Positions 7,207 to 12,604 of a DNA stretch of 12,604 nt are shown here, in pieces. This DNA comes from Pseudomonadota bacterium (GTDB taxonomy: Bacteria > Pseudomonadota > Alphaproteobacteria > Caulobacterales > Caulobacteraceae). Below the pieces are notes generated by a model. That model did not search any database and had not been told where the DNA came from. It was given only the letters and a program-made list of their open reading frames with translations. Where the stretch lies: assembly GCA_023428785.1 (NCBI GenBank), contig JAEYWU010000109.1, positions 1 to 12,604 of the forward strand, read 5' to 3'. Position numbers and translations under genes: made by a program. Positions within the stretch are counted from its first letter, which is position 1, and each line of letters opens with the position of its first letter.

Positions 7207-8036
7207 ACCGACGGGCCTTCGCAGCCGCTCTCATCGCGGGTGCGGCCGCCGGGCCCGGTCTCGCCCAGACCCAGCAAGGTCTCTCGCTCCAGGGACAGCG
7301 CATCCAGGGCGGCTTCCTAGTGGGCCGCACGCGGCCGGGCGCCCTCATCTTCGTCGACGGCGAGGCTCTCTCCACTGCGGGAGCCGGCGGCCGCTTCTTC
7401 GTCGGCCTCGACCGGGACTGCGGAACCTCCAGCCGCATCGAGGCGCGGCTGGGAGACTGGCGCGCCGGCGAAACCATCGAGATCGCCAGGGGGAGCTTCC
7501 CTAGCCAGACCATAAACGGCCTGCCGCCCTCGACTGTCGATCCGACAGATCCGGCGCTGCTCGAGCGAATTCGCAGCGAGGCCGCACTCAAGGCTGAGGC
7601 CTATGCCAGCCGCAGTCCGACCGAGGACTTCGCGGGCGGATTCGACTGGCCGCTCGAAGGTTTTCGCGTGTCGAGCCGCTGGGGCTCGCAGCGGGTCCTG
7701 AACGGCACGCCTGCCCGGCCCCACTACGGCATCGACCTCGCGGCTCCGGCCGGGACAGAAATCCGGGCCCCTGCGGCCGGTCTCGTCGCCCTGGCGCACC
7801 CTGCCATGCACTATGAGGGCGGCATAACCTTCCTGGATCACGGCCAGGGCGTGATCACCGTCTATCTGCACCAGTCGCGGCTGCTGGTGGAAACGGGTCA
7901 GCGGGTCCAGCGCGGCCAGGCCATCGGCCGTGTCGGCGCGACCGGCCGGGCGACGGGCCCGCACCTGTGCTGGCGCGCCCGCTGGAGAGATCGTAACTTT
8001 GATCCTTCGACCCTGGTGGGCGCGGGCCTGATCTGA
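7203..8036 (+). CDS. exported M23-family (LytM-like) peptidase with altered metal site
   Basis: The 277-residue product has an N-terminal signal peptide (MNRRAFAAALIAGAAAGPGLAQ). A middle region with beta-like segments follows. The C-terminal M23 domain runs from about residue 140 to 277. M23 enzymes cut peptidoglycan cross-links using zinc held by the H-x3-D motif and the last His of an HxH motif. Here H174 and D178 (HYGID) and H223 (YLHQS) are present, but the last motif reads HLC (254-256), so Cys replaces the third zinc ligand. Cys can bind zinc, so activity may be kept, altered or lost. The start overlaps the DUF2093 stop. Placement after a flagellar cluster suggests envelope remodelling around the flagellum, which is only an inference. 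Confidence 0.86.
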   Translation: MNRRAFAAALIAGAAAGPGLAQTQQGLSLQGQRIQGGFLVGRTRPGALIFVDGEALSTAGAGGRFFVGLDRDCGTSSRIEARLGDWRAGETIEIARGSFPSQTINGLPPSTVDPTDPALLERIRSEAALKAEAYASRSPTEDFAGGFDWPLEGFRVSSRWGSQRVLNGTPARPHYGIDLAAPAGTEIRAPAAGLVALAHPAMHYEGGITFLDHGQGVITVYLHQSRLLVETGQRVQRGQAIGRVGATGRATGPHLCWRARWRDRNFDPSTLVGAGLI

Positions 8037-8051
8037 TCGCCTGTCAGGCGA
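8037..8051 (+). terminator. short hairpin after the M23 gene, weak terminator candidate
   Basis: TCGCCT-GTC-AGGCGA forms a 6-bp stem with a 3-nt loop starting immediately after the M23 stop codon. No T-tract follows, so at best it is a weak or Rho-assisted end. Confidence 0.25.
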
Positions 8052-8063
8052 CTTCGAAACCGC

Positions 8064-8093
8064 TTGGTGACGAATCGGGACTAAGGCTATCGG
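8064..8093 (+). promoter_or_regulatory. possible housekeeping promoter for the response regulator gene
   Basis: TTGGTG (8064-8069) and GCTATCGG (8086-8093) roughly match Caulobacter housekeeping -35/-10 elements, with a 16-nt spacer. Transcription would start near 8100, about 33 nt before ATG 8133. A GAATC (GANTC-type, potential CcrM methylation site) at 8072-8076 lies in the spacer. The match is modest. Confidence 0.3.
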
Positions 8094-8132
8094 GATGCGT
8101 CCTTCGCAGAACGCTATTTTTCAGGGCTTGGC

Positions 8133-8642
8133 ATGTCGGCGTTCAGCGCCCTTCAAATTTTGCTGGCAGACGACAACCAGCATATGCGCGCGATCACCGC
8201 GACGATCCTCAATTCCGCGGGCTTTCGCCGCACGCGGGAGGTGCGGGACGGCGCGGAGGCGATCGACGCCCTACGCGACTGGCCGGCCGATCTGGCGATC
8301 ATCGACTTCAACATGGCGCCGATCGACGGGGTGGAGTTCACCCGGCTGATCCGTAATTCGCCCGACAGCCCTAATCCCTATCTGCCGATCATCATGATGA
8401 CGGGCCATTCGGAACGGGCCCGGGTTTGCGAGGCGCGGGACGCCGGCGTGACCGAGTTCATCGTCAAGCCGATCACCGCCAAGGCGGTGCTGGATCGCAT
8501 CCACGCGGTCATCTACAAGCCGCGCCCCTTCGTGAAGTCCGAGAACTATTTCGGACCCTGCCGGCGCAGGCTGACGATGCGGGACTACCAGGGCCCGTTC
8601 CGGCGCGAGTCGGACTCGCGCCGGGACGAGAACGCCGCCTGA
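8133..8642 (+). CDS. single-domain CheY-like response regulator with Arg-rich tail
   Basis: The 169-residue cytoplasmic protein has a complete receiver domain (about residues 5-128). The acidic pocket is D13/D14, the phospho-acceptor is D58 (AIIDFNM), the switch Thr is T90 (MMTGHS) and the conserved Lys is K112 (IVKPIT). No output domain follows. Instead there is a tail of about 40 residues rich in Arg (YFGPCRRRL, then PFRRESDSRR). Such a protein works by binding a partner when phosphorylated. Candidates are a motor switch such as FliM, encoded nearby, or a kinase or phosphorelay. Caulobacter has CheY-like Cle proteins that bind c-di-GMP through an Arg-rich segment and act on the motor, so the tail invites that comparison. 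A Cle function is not demonstrated. An AGGG lies 7 nt upstream of the ATG. Confidence 0.9.
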   Translation: MSAFSALQILLADDNQHMRAITATILNSAGFRRTREVRDGAEAIDALRDWPADLAIIDFNMAPIDGVEFTRLIRNSPDSPNPYLPIIMMTGHSERARVCEARDAGVTEFIVKPITAKAVLDRIHAVIYKPRPFVKSENYFGPCRRRLTMRDYQGPFRRESDSRRDENAA

Positions 8643-9413
8643 TCACCAGGCGATGGTGACGCCCCCGTCGACCACCAGGGTCTGACCCGTCATGTAGCTG
8701 GACGCCGGGGCCGCCAGATAGACAGCCGCGCCTGCGATCTCGTCCGGCAGGCCGATGCGCTTCATCGGCATGGGATCGGTCGCGGTCTTGAGGAGCACCG
8801 GGTTCTCCCAGAGGTATCTGGCGAAGTCGGTCTTGATCAGACCGGGAGCTATGCAGTTCACGCGCACGCCGCGTCCGCCCCACTCGACCGCCAGGTTTCG
8901 GGCCAGCTGCATGTCTGCGGCCTTTGAGATGTTGTAGGCCCCGATCAGTGGGTTGCCACGCAGGCCGCCGATCGACGAGACGATCACCACCGAGCCTTCG
9001 CCACGCTCCAGCATCTGGGGCGCGCACATCTGGATCAGCCAGTGGTTCGAAATGACGTTGTTCTGGAGGATCTTCTCGAATTGCTCGTCGGAGATCCCGG
9101 ACATCGGCCCGGCATATGGGTTGGAGGCGGCGTTGCAGATGACGATGTCGATTTTGCCGAAGGCGGCGTTGGTCTCGTCGACGAGGCGCTGCAGGTCTTC
9201 CTTCGAGGCGATGGAGGCGGGAACGGCGATGGCCCGGCCCTCGCCATGCTTCGCATTGATCTCGGCGGCCACCTCTACGCAGGGCCCGGCCTTGCGCGAG
9301 GAGATGACGACCTGGCAGCCATGTTCGGCCAGTCGTTCCGCGATGGCCTTGCCGATACCGCGCGAAGAGCCAGTGATGATCGCCGACTTGCCGGTGAGAT
9401 CGAAGAGTTCCAT
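8643..9413 (-). CDS. short-chain dehydrogenase/reductase (classical SDR)
   Basis: This is a 256-residue NAD(P)-dependent oxidoreductase with a Rossmann fold. The cofactor motif TGSSRGIG is at about residues 14-21, the NAAS motif at 94-97, and the catalytic Ser at 146/147. The catalytic YxxxK is at Y160/K164 (AYNISK). The PGLIKTDFA segment after the active site and the C-terminal YMTGQTLVVDGG are standard. Arg and Ser around residues 39-40 (SSRKAG) hint at NADPH preference, but the substrate cannot be told from sequence. The ATG has AGGGGAT 5 nt upstream. The gene is divergent from the tipF-like gene, with 83 bp between. It is convergent with the response regulator gene, with no spare base between the stop codons. 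No functional link to flagella is evident. Confidence 0.93.
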   Translation of the reverse strand: MELFDLTGKSAIITGSSRGIGKAIAERLAEHGCQVVISSRKAGPCVEVAAEINAKHGEGRAIAVPASIASKEDLQRLVDETNAAFGKIDIVICNAASNPYAGPMSGISDEQFEKILQNNVISNHWLIQMCAPQMLERGEGSVVIVSSIGGLRGNPLIGAYNISKAADMQLARNLAVEWGGRGVRVNCIAPGLIKTDFARYLWENPVLLKTATDPMPMKRIGLPDEIAGAAVYLAAPASSYMTGQTLVVDGGVTIAW

Positions 9414-9474
9414 GCCTTATCCCCTGATGAAAATCCGCCCTAGCCGATGGCCCCGAAACGCTCGATAATCAACC

Positions 9475-9479
9475 GATTC
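9475..9479. promoter_or_regulatory. GANTC (CcrM-type) site upstream of the tipF-like gene
   Basis: GATTC lies 17 bp before the tipF-like ATG, in the divergent gap shared with the SDR gene. In Caulobacterales, CcrM methylates GANTC and the methylation state can tune cell-cycle promoters. The motif is common by chance, so this is suggestive only. A GATAAT at 9464-9469 could serve as a -10. Confidence 0.25.
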
Positions 9480-9496
9480 CTGCGGGGCGCGGCTCC

Positions 9497-10783
9497 ATGT
9501 CCAAACTCACTTCCGCTTTCCTGATCGGCGCATGGACCTGTCTTGCGCTGACGGTGGCGGCCCTTTTCTGGCGTAGCGGCGCGGGCGTTCCCGCGGCCAC
9601 GGCGGCCCTGTTCGGCTCTCTGGGACTGGGCGCGGGCGTCCACGCCATGATCGCCGGAACCCTGACCCGCGCGGAGACCAATCGCCAGATCGCCGCTGTC
9701 CGCGAAGCCCATCGCCTGCTGGCCGATGCGCTGGAAAGCACCCAGGGCGCGCTCTCGGATCTGGCCGGCGCGATCCAGCATCACGGCCCCTCCGAGGAGA
9801 CGCAGGTCCTGACCGGCGAGGTCCGCGTGCTGGAACAGCTGGTGCAGCGGCTTTCCGACAACCTCGACGACAAGCTGGCCCGGATCGACCGCGCTGCGCC
9901 GCCGATGGACGCGGCCGAGGGCCGCCGGCGTCATCAGACCGCGGCTGTGGTCTCGCATGTTCGCGAGGCCCTGACCGAGAACCGGGTCGACCTGTACCTC
10001 CAGCCGATCGTCACCCTGCCGCAGCGCAAGACCTCCTACTACGAGAGCTTCACCCGTCTGCGCGACGACACCGGCCGGGTCATGATGCCGGCGGAATATC
10101 TGTCGATCGCCGAGGACGAGGGGCTGACGGCGGCCATCGACAACCTGCTGCTGTTCCGCTGCGCCCAGATCGTGCGTCGGCTGGCGCGGCAGGACCGACG
10201 CGTCGGCGTGTTCTGCAACATCGCCCTGACCTCGCTGGCCGACGAAGTCTTCTTCCCGCAGTTCCTGGAGTTCCTGAACGAGAACCGGGACCTGAAGGAC
10301 TCGCTGATCTTCGAGCTGGGCCAGGCGAACTTCGACGTGCGCGGTGCGGTCGAGGCCCGCAACATGGCCAAGCTGGCCGACCTGGGCTTCCGCTTCTCGA
10401 TCGACAAGGTCCAGACGCTGGATATCGACTTCGCCGACCTGCAGCGGTCGGACGTGAAGTTCGTTAAGGTCTCGGCCGAGCTCCTGCTGGAGCAGCTGCT
10501 GGACCTGGACGCCGGCCCGGCCAATCCGCGCCTGCGCGACATCCATCCGCAGGATTTCTCGGAGCTGGCCCGCCGCTACGGGCTGGAGGTCATCGCCGAG
10601 AAGGTCGAGGCCGAACGCCAGATCGTCGACATCCTGGAGCTGGATGTGTCGCTGGGACAGGGCCACCTGTTCGGCGAGCCGCGCGCCATCAAGGAGCAGG
10701 TGCTGGCCGAGGCCGAGCCGCCCTCGGAGTTCGTGCGCAACACCCTGATCCAGCAAACCGGCGGACGCCGCCGGTTCGGCTAG
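9497..10783 (+). CDS. tipF: TipF-like polar flagellar placement protein with degenerate EAL domain
   Basis: The 428-residue product has two N-terminal membrane helices (about residues 5-25 and 31-54) and a coiled coil (about 58-130). An EAL-type domain (about 150-400) and a short basic tail complete it. This is the architecture of Caulobacter TipF, a c-di-GMP receptor that helps recruit the flagellar switch to the new pole. The EAL motif itself is E183-Ser-Phe. Metal/substrate residues E183, N241, E273, D303, K324 and E368 seem to remain. The usual catalytic DDFG segment, however, reads I-D303-K304-V, so the second Asp is Lys. Phosphodiesterase activity is therefore unlikely, and a receptor role fits. 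ATG 9497 lacks a strong Shine-Dalgarno. Another degenerate EAL protein with the same layout is the alternative. Confidence 0.82.
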   Translation: MSKLTSAFLIGAWTCLALTVAALFWRSGAGVPAATAALFGSLGLGAGVHAMIAGTLTRAETNRQIAAVREAHRLLADALESTQGALSDLAGAIQHHGPSEETQVLTGEVRVLEQLVQRLSDNLDDKLARIDRAAPPMDAAEGRRRHQTAAVVSHVREALTENRVDLYLQPIVTLPQRKTSYYESFTRLRDDTGRVMMPAEYLSIAEDEGLTAAIDNLLLFRCAQIVRRLARQDRRVGVFCNIALTSLADEVFFPQFLEFLNENRDLKDSLIFELGQANFDVRGAVEARNMAKLADLGFRFSIDKVQTLDIDFADLQRSDVKFVKVSAELLLEQLLDLDAGPANPRLRDIHPQDFSELARRYGLEVIAEKVEAERQIVDILELDVSLGQGHLFGEPRAIKEQVLAEAEPPSEFVRNTLIQQTGGRRRFG

Positions 10784-10873
10784 GGCCTGACGCCGATCTC
10801 CGCCAGGGCAACGCCGCCGCCGGGCTCGTCACGATGTCAAAGACCGGCCGCCAGTGTGGGGGCTGCGCGATCG

Positions 10874-10905
10874 GGCGGGGAAAAACGCGGCTCCAAATCC
10901 CCGCC
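10874..10905. terminator. strong hairpin in the convergent gap after the tipF-like gene
   Basis: GGCGGGGA (10874-10881) and TCCCCGCC (10898-10905) form a perfect 8-bp stem around a 16-nt loop. They lie between the ends of the plus-strand tipF-like gene and the minus-strand acidic gene. Neither side carries a T-tract, so it is not a textbook intrinsic terminator. It may be a bidirectional RNA-end hairpin. A second small stem (CGGGG, 6-nt loop, CCCCG) at 10942-10957 sits just beyond the stop of the acidic gene. Confidence 0.35.
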
Positions 10906-10964
10906 TGTAGGGCCGGATCAACGCCTTACGCGGCTCGACAGCGGGGATCACGCCCCGGACGCCG

Positions 10965-11336
10965 TTACCCCGTCGCGCTGTCGGCGTCGTCGCCGGGGGC
11001 CAGATCCTGTTCCTTCGGCGCGCCGGTGTTGTTGACCCCCTTGGCCGGTTCGGCTTCGGGGGTGTCACCCTTTGGGGGCGAGGACTTGAGCGAGGGGCCT
11101 AGGTCGGCGAGGTGGCGGTCCGAAGCGACCTGGGCCTCGTCACGCTCCGAGCCCGAGGCCGAGCCGCCCTGGAGCGAGCCTGCGCGGGTGTCGGAGCCGA
11201 CGTCGGAGCCCGACAGCGCCTCGCGCGCGGCGTCGTCGGCATCGTCGCCCGAGGGCTCCGGATCGGGGTGTGGGGTGGTGACGGCCGGGTTCTGTTCGGT
11301 CTCGCGTTCGCTGGGCTCAATCGGCTGGTCGGTCAT
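10965..11336 (-). CDS. small acidic, probably disordered hypothetical protein
   Basis: I do not recognise this gene. It encodes 123 residues with 27 Asp/Glu against 9 Lys/Arg, many Gly, Ser, Pro and Ala, and no Cys, Phe, Trp or Tyr. There is no signal peptide or membrane segment. Such composition means an intrinsically disordered, heat-stable type of cytoplasmic protein. It is judged real because a very good AGGAGA lies 5 nt before ATG 11336, the frame fits the gap between neighbours, and hairpins follow its stop. Small disordered acidic proteins of this kind are often stress related, but nothing in the sequence shows that here. Overlapping frames on the other strand have no comparable start signal. 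Confidence 0.7.
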   Translation of the reverse strand: MTDQPIEPSERETEQNPAVTTPHPDPEPSGDDADDAAREALSGSDVGSDTRAGSLQGGSASGSERDEAQVASDRHLADLGPSLKSSPPKGDTPEAEPAKGVNNTGAPKEQDLAPGDDADSATG

Positions 11337-11460
11337 GGCGATCTCCTGTCCATGCCGAACGCGGAGGCCCGGTGCGTGGCTCCACCTTTCCTCGATTTAA
11401 CTGCAGCGCTTGGGCGGGCTGTGGCATCCCGGAGACCAGACACCAACCGGAGCCCTCCCC

Positions 11461-11688
11461 ATGAAGCCCCTTCTGGTCGCCGCCGCCTGCGCCTCCGCTC
11501 TCGCCCTGACCGGCTGCGTCACCGTCATCGACGCCTCGGACGACGGCCACTACGGCTGGACCGGCCATGACGCCCAGCCCTTCGGCCAGGCCGAAGACGC
11601 CTGCGAAATCATCGCCGGTTCGGACCACGGCACGACCGCCTTCATCACCTGCATGGCCGAGCGCGGCTGGACCCGCACGCGGGACTAG
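11461..11688 (+). CDS. small lipoprotein, hypothetical
   Basis: This 75-residue protein has a lipoprotein signal sequence: Lys2, a hydrophobic Ala/Leu core and the lipobox LTGC, with the modified Cys at residue 19. The residue after Cys is Val, not Asp, so by the usual rule it would go to the outer membrane. The mature part is only about 57 residues, with Cys48 and Cys64 that could form a disulfide and a C-terminal CMAERGWTR. Function is unknown; I recall similar short lipoproteins in Caulobacteraceae genomes. ATG 11461 is chosen over an upstream TTG because GGAG lies 8 nt before it and the signal peptide then begins correctly. The downstream gene is convergent. Confidence 0.75.
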   Translation: MKPLLVAAACASALALTGCVTVIDASDDGHYGWTGHDAQPFGQAEDACEIIAGSDHGTTAFITCMAERGWTRTRD

Positions 11689-11696
11689 GCGGGCCC

Positions 11697-11726
11697 AAAA
11701 GAAAAGGGCCGGATCGCTCCGGCCCT
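11697..11726 (-). terminator. intrinsic terminator of the DHS-like gene
   Basis: A perfect 9-bp stem (AGGGCCGGA at 11705-11713, TCCGGCCCT at 11718-11726) closes a 4-nt loop. On the minus strand it is followed by TTTTCTTTT and lies 9 nt after the TAA of the DHS-like gene. This is a textbook Rho-independent terminator for that gene. The stem could also stop plus-strand transcripts of the lipoprotein gene, though without a good T-tract. Confidence 0.85.
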
Positions 11727-11735
11727 CTCCGTCTC

Positions 11736-12604
11736 TTACTTGCCGAACAGCTTGGCCCAGCGGGGCTTTTCGCGGCTCTTCCAGGCGCCGCGGTGATAGG
11801 CGTCCGAGCCGATCAGCGGCACGACCGTGGTGGCCTCGGCGAAGACCATCTGCTCGTAGGTGGTCGAGACCTTGCCCCAGGAGGCGGCTTCCTTGAGCGT
11901 GGACGACGAGCAGGCGCCGTCGCGCACGTCGGCGACCGTGATCTGGACTGCGTATTTGTGCATGTCAGCCTCGACGCCGAGGATCTCGGCGCAGACGACG
12001 GTGTCCTGGGCGAAATTCTTCGGCACCCCGCCGCCGACCATGAACAGGCCGGTGACGCCCGCGGCGATCTTGATGTCGGTCAGTTCTCGGAAGTCGGCGA
12101 TGGCGTCCAGCATCATGTAGGGCTGGCCGGCGGCGGCCCGCTCCTTCTGGTGCTTGACCAGGCCGAAGCCGGCCGAAGAGTCGACGAAGGCCGGGCAGAA
12201 GATCGGCACGCCTTCTTCATAGGCGGTCTGGATCAGCGAACCGGGCTTCTTGGCGTTCCCCTCTGACAGCCATTTGCCCATCTCCCAGATGAACTCGCGC
12301 GAGGAATAGCCGCGCGGCTCCAGCCGGTTGGCGATCTCCAGGATGGTGTGGTCGCAGGCCTGGAGCTCTTCCTCGTCGATGTAGGTGTCGTAGATCCGGT
12401 CGATGTAGTTGTCGCGCAGGACGTTGTCGTCCACCTCGCCGGCGGCCTGGTAGTGCTTGAAGCCGAGGGCTTCGAAGAAATCCATGTCGACGATCGAGGC
12501 GCCGGTGGCGACCACGGCGTCGACCATGCCGAACTTCACCATGTCGCGGTACACGTGCATGCAGCCGCCGGCCGAGGTCGAGCCGGCCAGGATCAGCCAC
12601 GGCG
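11736..12604 (-). CDS. deoxyhypusine synthase-like polyamine enzyme (5' end outside window)
   Basis: This is a member of the deoxyhypusine synthase fold family, NAD-dependent aminobutyl transferases. Bacteria lack eIF5A, and the bacterial branch instead makes polyamines such as homospermidine or, as recently named, 1,9-bis(guanidino)-5-aza-nonane. Visible motifs are an NAD-binding-like LAGSTSAGG near the window edge, MVDAVVATGASI, the PIFCPAFVDSS segment and the block DGACSSSTLKEAASWGKV. That last block aligns with the active-site SWGK of the family, with its Lys codon at 11871-11873. The frame is open to the right edge, so the N-terminus (probably 50-80 residues) is missing. The stop is TAA, and a strong terminator follows. 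Which polyamine it makes cannot be told from sequence alone. Confidence 0.88.
   Translation of the reverse strand, partial: PWLILAGSTSAGGCMHVYRDMVKFGMVDAVVATGASIVDMDFFEALGFKHYQAAGEVDDNVLRDNYIDRIYDTYIDEEELQACDHTILEIANRLEPRGYSSREFIWEMGKWLSEGNAKKPGSLIQTAYEEGVPIFCPAFVDSSAGFGLVKHQKERAAAGQPYMMLDAIADFRELTDIKIAAGVTGLFMVGGGVPKNFAQDTVVCAEILGVEADMHKYAVQITVADVRDGACSSSTLKEAASWGKVSTTYEQMVFAEATTVVPLIGSDAYHRGAWKSREKPRWAKLFGK

Noticed and set aside
9440..10756. 438-codon minus-strand frame opposite the tipF-like gene
   Set aside because: The EAL-domain protein on the plus strand is unambiguous.
10784..10964. Possible tRNA or small RNA in the GC-rich gap after the tipF-like gene
   Set aside because: No T-loop motif, no cloverleaf and no CCA-type acceptor. 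Only hairpins were found.
10829..11068. 79-codon minus-strand frame in the tipF/acidic gene gap
   Set aside because: It overlaps the end of the acidic gene, is Arg/Pro-rich as is typical of a shadow frame, and has no start signal.
11112..11570. 152-codon plus-strand frame over the acidic gene and into the lipoprotein gene
   Set aside because: No ribosome binding site or domain. It overlaps two better-supported genes, each with a Shine-Dalgarno.
11793..12266. 157-codon plus-strand frame opposite the DHS-like gene
   Set aside because: Antisense to a clear enzyme with active-site motifs.
1..12604. CRISPR arrays, insertion sequences, toxin-antitoxin or phage-defence genes
   Set aside because: No regularly spaced repeats, transposase motifs, terminal inverted repeats or defence-type domains were seen. 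The gene content reads as core flagellar and housekeeping DNA.

Overview
This 12.6 kb window is very GC-rich, densely coded alphaproteobacterial DNA. Its content points to a dimorphic, polarly flagellated member of the Caulobacterales, probably Brevundimonas or a close relative. The grounds are a divergent flgF / fliL-fliM pair with CtrA-like and sigma-54 promoter elements, followed by pflI, motE, a DUF2093 gene and a tipF-type gene. The genus is an inference.

Layout. (1) 1-747, minus strand: flgF, cut by the left window edge. (2) 748-951: a divergent regulatory region with a near-consensus sigma-54 promoter for flgF, a possible FlbD (ftr-like) inverted repeat and three GTTAAC CtrA half-sites. 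(3) 952-4036, plus strand: a tightly packed flagellar motor operon of fliL, fliM, pflI and motE. Neighbouring genes overlap by 4 bp or sit 12 bp apart. (4) 4090-8036: a CtrA-box/-10 promoter-like region, then a large exported TPR protein, a DUF2093 protein and an exported M23 peptidase-like protein, closely spaced. (5) 8133-8642: a single-domain response regulator with an Arg-rich tail. Its stop codon directly abuts that of a convergent SDR dehydrogenase gene (8643-9413, minus). (6) 9497-10783: a TipF-like protein with two membrane segments, a coiled coil and a degenerate EAL domain. (7) 10965-12604: a disordered acidic protein (minus), a small lipoprotein (plus), an intrinsic terminator, and a deoxyhypusine-synthase-like polyamine enzyme (minus) cut by the right edge.

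The left two thirds form a flagellum-building and placement module. FlgF is a rod protein, FliL and MotE act around the stator, FliM is the C-ring switch, and PflI and TipF are polar placement factors. The response regulator, a CheY-like protein with an Arg-rich tail, could plausibly feed into the same motor. The right third is unrelated housekeeping and accessory content.

I see no CRISPR array, insertion sequence, tRNA, rRNA or phage gene, and no gene-free stretch longer than about 210 bases. The least explained parts are the 940-residue TPR protein, the M23-like protein with a Cys at a metal-ligand position, the response regulator tail, and the two small proteins near the right end.
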